Notes: generated from the letters alone by a model not told the origin. Positions 1 through 8,485 are shown, numbered from the stretch's first letter. The stretch: DNA of 34,454 bases from Candidatus Azambacteria bacterium (GCA_027048495.1 JALTWS010000041.1:1-34454), one strand, 5' to 3'. Translations and numbers: made by a program.

Positions 1-857
1 TTTACAGTAATTTTTTGGACTTATCATGTGCAAAATTGATAGATGGTTATATAGTAAAAAATGCAGATTTAAAAACCTATTTTGAGTTTTTTATGACTCA
101 TACAAAAAATAAGTTAATACAAATAAGAGACAACATAAAATATCCTATTTGTATAAACATCGAGGAAGATATAAATAAAATAAGAGTCAAAACTACAAAA
201 AAATATAAAGATGGATGGGAGGAACTTGGTTTTTATTCAAATATTTTTTCTAAACTAAAAGGTGGAGAAAGGAATGAGGTTTTAAACTCTTTGAAAGATT
301 TTATAAAAAAAGAATCATTTTTAGATTATTCAATGAAGGTACAAAATTATAAAAGTGCTCTTGCTTCTAATATGGCTGGTATAGTTAATTTTTTGTCAGA
401 AAAATTTAATAATAATGTCATAATTTGTTTGGAAAATTTGGACAGTGACCAAGTATCAGATCAGAGCAGAAAATTTGGAATACATAGATATATTGAATGG
501 GTCCTGCTTAATAAATTTAAGAAAAAATGTTTAATACCTGAAAAAATAAGTAAACAAATTATTTTAAGAGCAGATTTTTCTGATAATAAAAATTCTAAGG
601 ATGAAAGATTTTATCAGATGGGTAATTTTATCTTTGCTCCAGAAAAAAATACTAGTAAAGAATGTCCTTATTGTGAAGAATTGATGCTTGGTTATAAAAG
701 CGATGAATTTAAAAAATATAAATTTTCTCCTCAAAGATATATAAAATGTAAAAAATGTAATGAGAAATTTGGTTTTGACGAGATTGCTTCAATAAACATA
801 GCTAAAAAAGCAAATGAATATATTATCAATAAAATAAAAAATAACCTTGACAAATAG
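1..857 (+). CDS. Type V CRISPR effector, C-terminal part (Cas12a2-like; 5' end outside window)
   Basis: Frame is open to the window start (reads ..YSNFLDLSCAK). RuvC-II-like 'NNVIICLENLD', zinc ribbon 'NTSKECPYCE...YIKCKKCNEKFGFDEIASINIAKKA' with RuvC-III Asp, no Nuc-domain-length insertion. Directly upstream of cas4-cas1-cas2 and an array with Cas12a-type repeats. Motifs LDLS and NMAGIVNFL resemble Cas12a2 as I remember it. Confidence 0.75.
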   Translation, partial: YSNFLDLSCAKLIDGYIVKNADLKTYFEFFMTHTKNKLIQIRDNIKYPICINIEEDINKIRVKTTKKYKDGWEELGFYSNIFSKLKGGERNEVLNSLKDFIKKESFLDYSMKVQNYKSALASNMAGIVNFLSEKFNNNVIICLENLDSDQVSDQSRKFGIHRYIEWVLLNKFKKKCLIPEKISKQIILRADFSDNKNSKDERFYQMGNFIFAPEKNTSKECPYCEELMLGYKSDEFKKYKFSPQRYIKCKKCNEKFGFDEIASINIAKKANEYIINKIKNNLDK

Positions 858-868
858 TCAAGTTTGTG

Positions 869-908
869 ATAACAAAAACCTACTTTTTAAAAAGTAGGTT
901 TTTGTTAT
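869..908. repeat. 40-bp perfect palindrome between effector gene and cas4, overlapping the cas4 start codon
   Basis: ATAACAAAAACCTACTTTTT|AAAAAGTAGGTTTTTGTTAT; cas4 ATG begins at 907. U-rich 3' arm could act as a terminator/attenuator. Confidence 0.9.
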
Positions 909-1449
909 GGAAGAATATATTCAAATATCAAAACTGAATGACTTTGTTTTTTGCCCTAAATCTATGTATCTTAAGAGCATTTTTGAATCTTTTGATACAA
1001 AAACTTATCATTCAGAATATCAAACAAGGGGAAAGCTAGCGCATGAAAATATTGAGCTTAAAAAATACACAACAGCAAAAAAATCTGTTTTACAGGGAAT
1101 TGAGGTGTATTCTCAAAAATATAATTTAGTTGGAAAAATTGATCTTTATTTTAAAGACAAAAAAGAGCTAGTTGAAAGAAAATATAAGATTAATAAGATT
1201 TACGATGGTCAAAAATTTCAACTTTATGCTCAATATTTTTGCCTTTTGGAAGAGGGTTATGAAGTAGAAAGATTGTCAATTTATTCTTTGTCTGATAACA
1301 AAAAATATAAAATTGATTTGCCAAATGAATATGAAATTAAAAAATTTGAAAAATTAATTGAGAAAATAAAAAGCATAAATATTGAAAGTCAGAATTTTAA
1401 AGTTAATAAAAACAAATGCGATAAATGCATATATAATACTTTGTGTTAA
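907..1449 (+). CDS. cas4: CRISPR-associated Cas4 exonuclease
   Basis: 180 aa; N-terminal 'FVFCPKSMYL', central 'LVGKIDLYFKDKKELVERKYK' (D..ExK nuclease core) and C-terminal 'CDKCIYNTLC' Fe-S cysteines; followed by cas1 and cas2. Confidence 0.93.
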   Translation: MEEYIQISKLNDFVFCPKSMYLKSIFESFDTKTYHSEYQTRGKLAHENIELKKYTTAKKSVLQGIEVYSQKYNLVGKIDLYFKDKKELVERKYKINKIYDGQKFQLYAQYFCLLEEGYEVERLSIYSLSDNKKYKIDLPNEYEIKKFEKLIEKIKSINIESQNFKVNKNKCDKCIYNTLC

Positions 1450-1464
1450 ATTAATTCAAAGCTT

Positions 1465-2436
1465 ATGATGTCACTTCCTGATTTTAAAGAAAAGCAGATT
1501 TTGGTTGTGAAATCAGACCTAGGAGACAGGGCTTTTTTGAGAGTGGATAATGATAATATAGTATTTTATAAAAACGGAGAGTTAAAAAACAAAATTCCGA
1601 GTTTTAAAATATTTGTTTTGTTTGTTATTGGTGATGTTGCTATTACCGGATATTTGCTAAGAAAATTAGCAAGTTATGGCGCAAGTGTGGTTTTTATGAG
1701 TAGAAATTTAAATGCTTATAGCGTTATAAATGCCTTTGGGGAAGGAAATTATATTTTAAGAAATATTCAATATAAGTTGGGAAATTTAAAGGAGCTTGAA
1801 ATGGCAAAACATCTTGTGAAAAATAAAATTTACAATCAGAAATTACTTTTAAAATATAAGGCTGGTGTTGATTTGTCTTTGAGCAAAAGTAAAAAAGAAT
1901 TAGATGAGAAAATTGATCCTATTTTCAATGAAAAAGAGTTGCTTGGGGTAGAAGGGAATTTTTCAAAAGATTTTTTTCAAGTGTTTTTTAAAGAAAATGG
2001 AATAAACTGGCACAAAAGAGCTCCAAGGTCAAAGTACGATGAATACAACTTGCTTTTGGATATGGGCTATACTTTTTTGTTTAATTTCATTGATTCAATT
2101 TTAAAAATTTATGGATTTGATACTTACAAAGGTTTTTATCATAAATTATTTTTTCAAAGAAAATCATTGTCTTGCGATATTATGGAGCCTTTTCGTTGTA
2201 TAATTGATAAGCAAATTGTCAAATCATTTAACTTAGGACAAATAGACAAAGATGATTTTGGTGTTTCAAATGGAAGATATTTTTTAAAAATAGACAAGCA
2301 GGAAAAATATATAAAAATTTTTATTGAAGCGATTTTAAAACATAAAGAAGACATCTTTGTTTATATAAAAGATTTTTATAGATATTTAATGTCAGATGAT
2401 AAAACATTTCCAGAATTTTACTTAAAATTAAAATGA
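1465..2436 (+). CDS. cas1: CRISPR-associated endonuclease Cas1
   Basis: 323 aa; Cas1 pattern 'VGDVAITGYLLRKLASYGASVVFMSRNLNAYSVI..GEGNYILRNIQYK'; between cas4 and cas2. Confidence 0.95.
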   Translation: MMSLPDFKEKQILVVKSDLGDRAFLRVDNDNIVFYKNGELKNKIPSFKIFVLFVIGDVAITGYLLRKLASYGASVVFMSRNLNAYSVINAFGEGNYILRNIQYKLGNLKELEMAKHLVKNKIYNQKLLLKYKAGVDLSLSKSKKELDEKIDPIFNEKELLGVEGNFSKDFFQVFFKENGINWHKRAPRSKYDEYNLLLDMGYTFLFNFIDSILKIYGFDTYKGFYHKLFFQRKSLSCDIMEPFRCIIDKQIVKSFNLGQIDKDDFGVSNGRYFLKIDKQEKYIKIFIEAILKHKEDIFVYIKDFYRYLMSDDKTFPEFYLKLK

Positions 2437-2723
2437 AATATATGATAATACTTTCTTATGACATATCAAATGACAAAACAAGAGCAAGATTTTCTAAGTT
2501 TATTCAAAAGTACGGCAGAAGGCTCCAATACTCTGTTTATGAGATTAAAAACTCAAAAAGAGTTTTAAATAATATAATTTATGAAATTGATTTTAAATTT
2601 AAAAAAGAATTTGAAGATACAGATAGTGTGCTTATTTTGGATATGTGTGCATTATGTGATAGAAAGATAAAAAGATATGGATTTGCTGTGCATGAAGAAA
2701 AAGATCTTGTGTTTTTTAATTAA
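2433..2723 (+). CDS. cas2: CRISPR-associated endoribonuclease Cas2
   Basis: 96 aa; 'MIILSYDISNDKTRARFSKFIQKYGRRLQYSVYEI'; overlaps the cas1 stop by 4 bp. Confidence 0.95.
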   Translation: MKYMIILSYDISNDKTRARFSKFIQKYGRRLQYSVYEIKNSKRVLNNIIYEIDFKFKKEFEDTDSVLILDMCALCDRKIKRYGFAVHEEKDLVFFN

Positions 2724-2938
2724 TGTTGTTATAATAAAAATATAATTCAGTTGTGGCTTTTGAGAGATGCTTTGACAATTTTATAGTAGCAAAGGTGGAA
2801 GTTTACATGTATGTATTTGAATGGAAAACCGAGGTTTTTATTTTTTGAGTATTGAAAAAATCTTTTATTTATGCGGGTTTGCTTTTTGTTGTAAAAAAAT
2901 ACAACGGCGAAAACCCGCATAAATAAAAGAAATTCAGA
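2724..2938 (+). promoter_or_regulatory. CRISPR leader region
   Basis: AT-rich non-coding region between cas2 and the first repeat, on the side with the consensus repeats; contains the inverted repeat at 2861-2930. Confidence 0.75.
2861..2930. repeat. Inverted repeat with 20-bp perfect arms in the leader
   Basis: TCTTTTATTTATGCGGGTTT (2861-2880) and AAACCCGCATAAATAAAAGA (2911-2930); inner GTTGTA/TACAAC stem at 2888-2893/2900-2905. Confidence 0.9.
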
Positions 2939-4790
2939 CTTAAATACATATATTAAATTTCTACTTTTGTAGATAAATTTTATCGCAACTTCTGGGTCTA
3001 CATCTTAAATACATATATTAAATTTCTACTTTTGTAGATAAATTGAAACTTTTTCAAGCATTTTTCTTAAATACATATATTAAATTTCTACTTTTGTAGA
3101 TCTTAATTTCCTCTGCTCTTTTTTCTCCTTAAATACATATATTAAATTTCTACTTTTGTAGATATCGGGTCAAACTTATCACTTAAAGCTTAAATACATA
3201 TATTAAATTTCTACTTTTGTAGATCTGTTGAAATGGCTTCAGCGGCAGACTTAAATACATATATTAAATTTCTACTTTTGTAGATACAGCAAGCATACGA
3301 AGACTTTATGAACCTTAAATACATATATTAAATTTCTACTTTTGTAGATTTGTTGTTTTCCGCATCTAGGATTTCTTAAATACATATATTAAATTTCTAC
3401 TTTTGTAGATCCCAAACTTGCCATATAAGCTATTAAGCTTAAATACATATATTAAATTTCTACTTTTGTAGATGCCGCTTGGGCTTGTGTATATTGCTCC
3501 TTAAATACATATATTAAATTTCTACTTTTGTAGATTAATATGGATAATAAAGTCATAAATATCTTAAATACATATATTAAATTTCTACTTTTGTAGATTC
3601 AACCCCTAGAGGAGCTAAAGGTTCCTTAAATACATATATTAAATTTCTACTTTTGTAGATGTGTCAACATCTGTGACAGCTCCTTCCTTAAATACATATA
3701 TTAAATTTCTACTTTTGTAGATAAATCAGCTGGCAATGTAAAATCATATACTTAAATACATATATTAAATTTCTACTTTTGTAGATCTCAATCTCTTTTT
3801 CGTATTTTTCAGCCTTAAATACATATATTAAATTTCTACTTTTGTAGATCTCACAAGATATCCACAAACCTGCATAACTTAAATACATATATTAAATTTC
3901 TACTTTTGTAGATCCTGTTGCAAGTGCGTATGTTGTAACCTTAAATACATATATTAAATTTCTACTTTTGTAGATTAAAGTATTGATGGTGCCAGAAGGA
4001 TTTACTTAAATACATATATTAAATTTCTACTTTTGTAGATGAAGGTAAACAATATGAGGAGTATCATCCTTAAATACATATATTAAATTTCTACTTTTGT
4101 AGATAGTCAAAGATTTTTATCTTGTTATATCTTAAATACATATATTAAATTTCTACTTTTGTAGATATAGCTTCCTCTAACTTAGGTTTTTCCTTAAATA
4201 CATATATTAAATTTCTACTTTTGTAGATTCATTGTAGAAGTTAACCAACCGCCAGCTTAAATACATATATTAAATTTCTACTTTTGTAGATTGATCCAAA
4301 CAGCTATGATTGTTTACTTAAATACATATATTAAATTTCTACTTTTGTAGATAACCATAACTTTGTTAGATTTTAAATCCTTAAATACATATATTAAATT
4401 TCTACTTTTGTAGATTGTATACTTCAATATGGTGATCAAGCTCTTAAATACATATATTAAATTTCTACTTTTGTAGATAAAAATTAAGCTAGTGCATACC
4501 AGTACTCAAATACATATATTAAATTTCTACTTTTGTAGATCGAAGATATGTCTGTATGCCAGTATTACTCAAATACATATATTAAATTTCTACTTTTGTA
4601 GATAATTATATGTCTAAAAATATAAAAGACTCAAATACATATATTAAATTTCTACTTTTGTAGATGAAATCTTGTTGTGTTTTGTAAATATTCTCAAATA
4701 CATATATTAAATTTCTACTTTTGTAGATAGTTTTTACCTCTGGCCTTGGGCGTCCTCAAATACATATATTAAATTTCTACTTTTGTAGAT
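2939..4790 (+). CRISPR. Type V CRISPR array, 31 repeats / 30 spacers
   Basis: 36-nt repeat CTTAAATACATATATTAAATTTCTACTTTTGTAGAT; spacers 25-29 nt by hand count. Last five repeats (starting 4505, 4568, 4630, 4693, 4755) read CTCAAAT... at the 5' end. Handle orientation indicates + strand transcription. Confidence 0.98.
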
Positions 4791-4887
4791 CTTCCTGCTT
4801 GGTGTCCGTCAAAAATTGTATAACATTACATTAAGCGAAGATGAATACAAAAGTTTAAAATAATTTATTATTAATAATGAAAAGTTT

Positions 4888-5834
4888 ATGAGTAATAAAC
4901 TAGGAAAAATAAATAGAGTTGATTTAAGGAAAGTTTGGAATCATGAAGCTCGTCATTTTACAAATTGGCTGGCTGAAAATCTTGATATTTTAGGCAATGA
5001 GCTTGGTGTAAATATAAATTTAATAGAAACTGAAGCATCTGTTGGAAAGTTCAGTGTAGATATTTTGGCAGAAGAGGAAATTTCAGGCAAAAAAATAGTA
5101 ATTGAAAATCAATTGGAACCTACAGATCATGAGCATTTGGGAAAGATAATAACTTATGCTGCTGGTTTAGATGCTGGGTTTGTTGTTTGGGTTGTAAGAG
5201 AGGAAAGAGAAGAGTTTAGGAGGGCTATTGATTGGTTAAATGAGCATACAGATGATGAAATATCATTTTTTCTTGTGAGGGTAGAATTGTGGAAAATAGA
5301 TAATTCTTTACCTGCTCCAAAATTTGAAGTTTTGTCAAAGCCAAATGATTGGGCAAAATTTGTTAAATCGTCTCTTATGGGTAGTACTTCCGAGACAAAA
5401 ATTAAGCAAAAAGAGTTTTGGAATGGATTTAAAAAATACGCGCAAGAACATAACACAATTTTAAAACTAGGCAGAACTCCAAGACCACAACAGTGGTATG
5501 ATATAAGCATTGGTTTTTCTAGTTTAGCTCATATAGCGTTAACTATAAATTCTTTAGATGGTTCATTAAGAGTTGAATTGTATATAAAAAAGATAAGTCA
5601 TTATTTGATTTTTTAGAAAAACACAAAGTTGGTATAGAATCTAAAACAGGAAAACTTATTTGGAATAGATTAGATAATAGAAAAGTAAGTTATATAAGAA
5701 CAGAAAGAAAATTTGATATAGATGATCAGAAAAAAAGAGAAGAATATTTTGATTGGTTGCAGAAAAATTCAGAAAATTTCTATAAAATCTTTACAAAATA
5801 TATTGAAAAATATAAATCAAAAAATAATAAATAA
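4888..5834 (+). pseudogene. DUF4268-family protein with PD-(D/E)XK-like N-terminal region, apparently frameshifted
   Basis: First frame 4888-5616 ends abruptly at '..LRVELYIKKISHYLIF*'. Shifting frame at the A6 run near 5590 continues as 'DKSLFDFLEKHKVGIESKTGKLIWNRLDNRKVSYIRTERKFDIDDQKKREEYFDWLQKNSENFYKIF..' to TAA at 5832-5834, which fits the DUF4268 C-terminus. N-terminal 'FSVDILAEE..KKIVIENQLE' resembles a D..ExQ nuclease core. Confidence 0.75.
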
Positions 5835-5898
5835 GTAATTTTTAAAAAATAATCAAATAAATTTATTATGCCATATTAATTTATGTTAAAATTAAGTT

Positions 5899-6465
5899 AT
5901 GCAAACAAAAATAATAAAAACAATAAAATTCATAACATCAAACAAAGGAAAGTTTGAAGAGCTAAAAAAGATGTTTGAGAACAGGGGAATTAAGCTTAAA
6001 ATGCTTTCTTTGGATTTGCCGGAAATTCAAGAGGTTGATGCAAAAAAGATAATTGAAGAAAAGCTCTTGGTTGCAAAAAAGATGGGCTATAGAAATATTA
6101 TTGTTGAGGATACATCTTTGTATATATCTGCGCTTAAAAATTTGCCCGGTCCTTTGATTAAATGGTTTTTGCGGGCGCTTGGTCCAGGGGGTATTTTTAA
6201 TTTGGTAAAAGATGCGAAAAATAAAAACGCAAAGGCAAAAACTATGATTGGATTTTTAGATTCAAAAGGCAAGGCTTATTTTTTTGAAGGAGTTGTTTTG
6301 GGAAAGGTGGTTTCTCCAAAAGGAAAAAGCGGCTTTGGCTGGGATTTTATATTTGCGCCAAAAGGGTCAAAGAAGACTTTTGCTCAGATGACAAAGGAGG
6401 AGAAAAACAAAATTTCAATGAGAAAAAAAGCATTTTTAAAATTAATTAAATTTTTAAAATCATGA
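5899..6465 (+). CDS. Non-canonical purine NTP pyrophosphatase (HAM1/RdgB family)
   Basis: 'FITSNKGKFEELKKMF', 'IVEDTSLYISALKNLPGP', 'GFGWDFIFAPKGSKKTFAQMTKEEKNKISMRKKA'. Confidence 0.9.
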   Translation: MQTKIIKTIKFITSNKGKFEELKKMFENRGIKLKMLSLDLPEIQEVDAKKIIEEKLLVAKKMGYRNIIVEDTSLYISALKNLPGPLIKWFLRALGPGGIFNLVKDAKNKNAKAKTMIGFLDSKGKAYFFEGVVLGKVVSPKGKSGFGWDFIFAPKGSKKTFAQMTKEEKNKISMRKKAFLKLIKFLKS

Positions 6466-6659
6466 AGTTGGAAATCATTATATTTTTTGTTTTGCTTGTT
6501 GATAGTATCGGAGCGATGATCATCTCTTTTTTTGGAGATGATAAATGGTACAAAAAATATCTTGGGGTTTTTGCAAAATATTTTCCACAAGCAAAAGGCT
6601 GGAGTGTTTATTATTTTTTGCTTGTTTTGTGGATAGGGTATCTTACTTTTTTAACTTAA
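6462..6659 (+). CDS. Small hypothetical membrane protein
   Basis: 65 aa with two hydrophobic segments; ATG overlaps the stop of the upstream gene. Confidence 0.5.
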   Translation: MKLEIIIFFVLLVDSIGAMIISFFGDDKWYKKYLGVFAKYFPQAKGWSVYYFLLVLWIGYLTFLT

Positions 6660-6755
6660 TTTTCAAATATAATAAATTTGTTTTTTATCTAACTTGCATT
6701 TACAAGTGAAATAAAAAGTTTTGAAAGTTAAAACAACAAAACATATACATAAAAT

Positions 6756-6795
6756 TTTACTTAACTATCTCACGATCGTGAGATAGTTAAGTAAA
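6756..6795. repeat. 40-bp perfect palindrome with CACGATCGTG core
   Basis: TTTACTTAACTATCTCACGA|TCGTGAGATAGTTAAGTAAA. Confidence 0.93.
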
Positions 6796-6801
6796 GTTGT
6801 T

Positions 6802-6850
6802 TTTGGTTTGATTTTGTTTGGTTTGATTTTGTTTGGTTTAGTTTGGTTTG
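6802..6850. repeat. 15-bp tandem repeat (TTTGGTTTGATTTTG)
   Basis: Two exact units (6802-6816, 6817-6831) and degenerate third/partial copies. Confidence 0.85.
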
Positions 6851-6854
6851 GGGA

Positions 6855-6925
6855 GTATTCCTAGTGTTATCCCTAGGATTATCCCTAGGATTATCCCTAG
6901 GATTATCCCTAGGATTATTCCTAGG
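6855..6925. repeat. 12-bp tandem repeat (ATTATCCCTAGG)
   Basis: Five consecutive units 6866-6925 (three exact), each with a CCTAGG palindrome, plus a degenerate copy at 6855-6865. Confidence 0.92.
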
Positions 6926-6943
6926 AATGATTATAGGGAAAGA

Positions 6944-6976
6944 AAAAACCGCCGAGTATTTTTACTGGCGGTTTTT
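6944..6976 (-). terminator. Hairpin terminator at the end of the GATase gene
   Basis: AAAAACCGCC (6944-6953) / GGCGGTTTTT (6967-6976); the gene's stop codon lies in the loop. Confidence 0.75.
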
Positions 6977-7696
6977 GTATTTTGTAACAAAGTTTTTTAG
7001 TATTTTGAACGGGTGGACTATATGCACATATTTATTTCTTTCTTTAAGCTCGTGAGCTTCTTCAGGATCAAAATATCCATAGTGTTTGTAGATATCTATT
7101 CTTACGCAAAGTCCGTCATAGTCAAGTTCCGGATGAAATTGTGTAGCGTAGATGTTGTTTTTTATCTTAAACATTTGCACAGGGCAGGCATCTGAGCTTG
7201 CAAGTAAAACAGCATCTTCTGCGAGTTCTTCGCATGCTTCTTTGTGTCCGCCAAATGCGGAAAATTCATCAGGAACTTCTTTTAAAAGGTCGTCCTCTTT
7301 GCCTTTTTGTGTGAGCTTTACTTTTATTTCTCCGACATCTTCTCCGTATTTTGTTGATATTTTGCATCCTGCGCTTTTTCCAACTATACCGATGCCAAGG
7401 CAGGCTCCCAAAAAAGGAAGGTCATGTTTTTTGACAACTTCAAGCGTAGATAAAAGGAAGTCTTCCAAAGCTTTTTCGCTTTCCTCTTTGTCTTGTTTGT
7501 TGACACACAAAGGACCCCCACCTAATATTATTCCGGAATATTCCGGTAATTTTTCCAAAGAACAAGTCTCTCCCAAGCTTGCGTTTATAACATCAACATC
7601 AGAAGGAGAAAGTCCTGAGAACTTCAAAAAAGCCTCAAGTTCATTTTCTGCTGCCGGCTTTTCCGGCCTTGCCTGGATTATTAAAAATTTACCCAT
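6962..7696 (-). CDS. Class I glutamine amidotransferase (GMP synthase GATase-like)
   Basis: 'GIILGGGPLCVN', 'LPFLGACLGIGIVGKSAG' (catalytic Cys), 'ATQFHPELD' (His/Glu). Confidence 0.88.
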   Translation of the reverse strand: MGKFLIIQARPEKPAAENELEAFLKFSGLSPSDVDVINASLGETCSLEKLPEYSGIILGGGPLCVNKQDKEESEKALEDFLLSTLEVVKKHDLPFLGACLGIGIVGKSAGCKISTKYGEDVGEIKVKLTQKGKEDDLLKEVPDEFSAFGGHKEACEELAEDAVLLASSDACPVQMFKIKNNIYATQFHPELDYDGLCVRIDIYKHYGYFDPEEAHELKERNKYVHIVHPFKILKNFVTKYKNRQ

Positions 7697-7951
7697 TTTT
7701 TTCTCCTTGTGTTTTTTAAGGTTTTGTCTTTATAATACTTATTTTTCCAAAAAAATCAAATTTTCGTTTGCAATTTTTATTGTTTTGTGATATTATAAAA
7801 ATGGCGCAACGATGGAAACATCGTTTTTGAGTTACTCTTCAAAGAAATTTAATATTTGGCAAGCCAAAATTGTTGGTCGGCGGTTTTTGTTGGTTTGCTT
7901 TGTTTTATTTCTCTTTTTAAGTTGTAATAATTAACAATTAACTTTAAAAAT

Positions 7952-8482
7952 ATGATAGACAACAAAGTACCAAATGTAACTTTCAAAACAAGAGTTCGCG
8001 ATGAAAGTGTAGGCGGAGAAAATCCTTTCGTTTGGAAGGATCTAACAACAGATGAAATTTTCAAAGGCAAAAAGATAGTTTTATTTGCCTTGCCGGGGGC
8101 GTTTACTCCAACTTGCTCCTCAACTCATCTTCCAGGATATGAAGAGAAATATGACCAATTCAAAGAATTGGGAGTGGATGAAGTGATATGTCTTTCTGTA
8201 AATGATGCGTTTGTAATGTACAAATGGGGAAAAGATCTGGGAGTAAATAAAGTCTTTTTGCTTCCAGATGGAAATGCAGATTTTACAAGGAAGATGGGCA
8301 TGCTTGTTAAAAAAGAAAATCTTGGTTTTGGAATGAGGTCTTGGAGATACAGCATGTATGTTGAGGACGGAGAGATAAAAAAGATGTTTGTTGAGCCTGG
8401 ATATTCTGACAATTGCGAAACTGATCCGTTTGAGGTTTCAGATGCAGACACAATGCTATCTTACTTAAAAGGGCAGAACTAA
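7952..8482 (+). CDS. Peroxiredoxin (Prx5-like redoxin)
   Basis: '[57 protein letters not shown]'. Confidence 0.93.
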   Translation: MIDNKVPNVTFKTRVRDESVGGENPFVWKDLTTDEIFKGKKIVLFALPGAFTPTCSSTHLPGYEEKYDQFKELGVDEVICLSVNDAFVMYKWGKDLGVNKVFLLPDGNADFTRKMGMLVKKENLGFGMRSWRYSMYVEDGEIKKMFVEPGYSDNCETDPFEVSDADTMLSYLKGQN

Positions 8483-8485
8483 TAT

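Noticed and set aside
1-857. Calling the effector canonical Cas12a (Cpf1) from the repeat handle alone
   Set aside because: The C-terminus has a zinc ribbon and lacks a Nuc-length insertion; the repeat handle is shared by Cas12a and Cas12a2, so it cannot decide between them.
2724-2938. A tracrRNA-like gene in the leader
   Set aside because: No anti-repeat matching the array was seen, and Cas12a-type repeats are self-processing.
3787-3813. Spacer 15 as a self-targeting spacer against the DUF5667 gene (near 22170-22205)
   Set aside because: Both encode Lys/Glu-rich coiled-coil sequence, but the nucleotide match has several mismatches and looks like low-complexity coincidence.
6843-7055. 70-aa ORF with SLGL repeats
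   Set aside because: It is the translation of the 12-bp minisatellite and runs into the 3' end of the minus-strand GATase gene; probably not a gene.
7152-7790. 212-aa plus-strand ORF
   Set aside because: Antisense shadow of the well-supported minus-strand glutamine amidotransferase gene.
7808-7828. ACGATGgaaaCATCGTTTTT hairpin as a regulatory RNA
   Set aside because: Short stem with U-tract could be a small terminator, but nothing clearly ends or begins there; insufficient evidence for an ncRNA.
8125-8451. 108-aa minus-strand ORF
   Set aside because: Antisense to the peroxiredoxin gene; no independent coding evidence.
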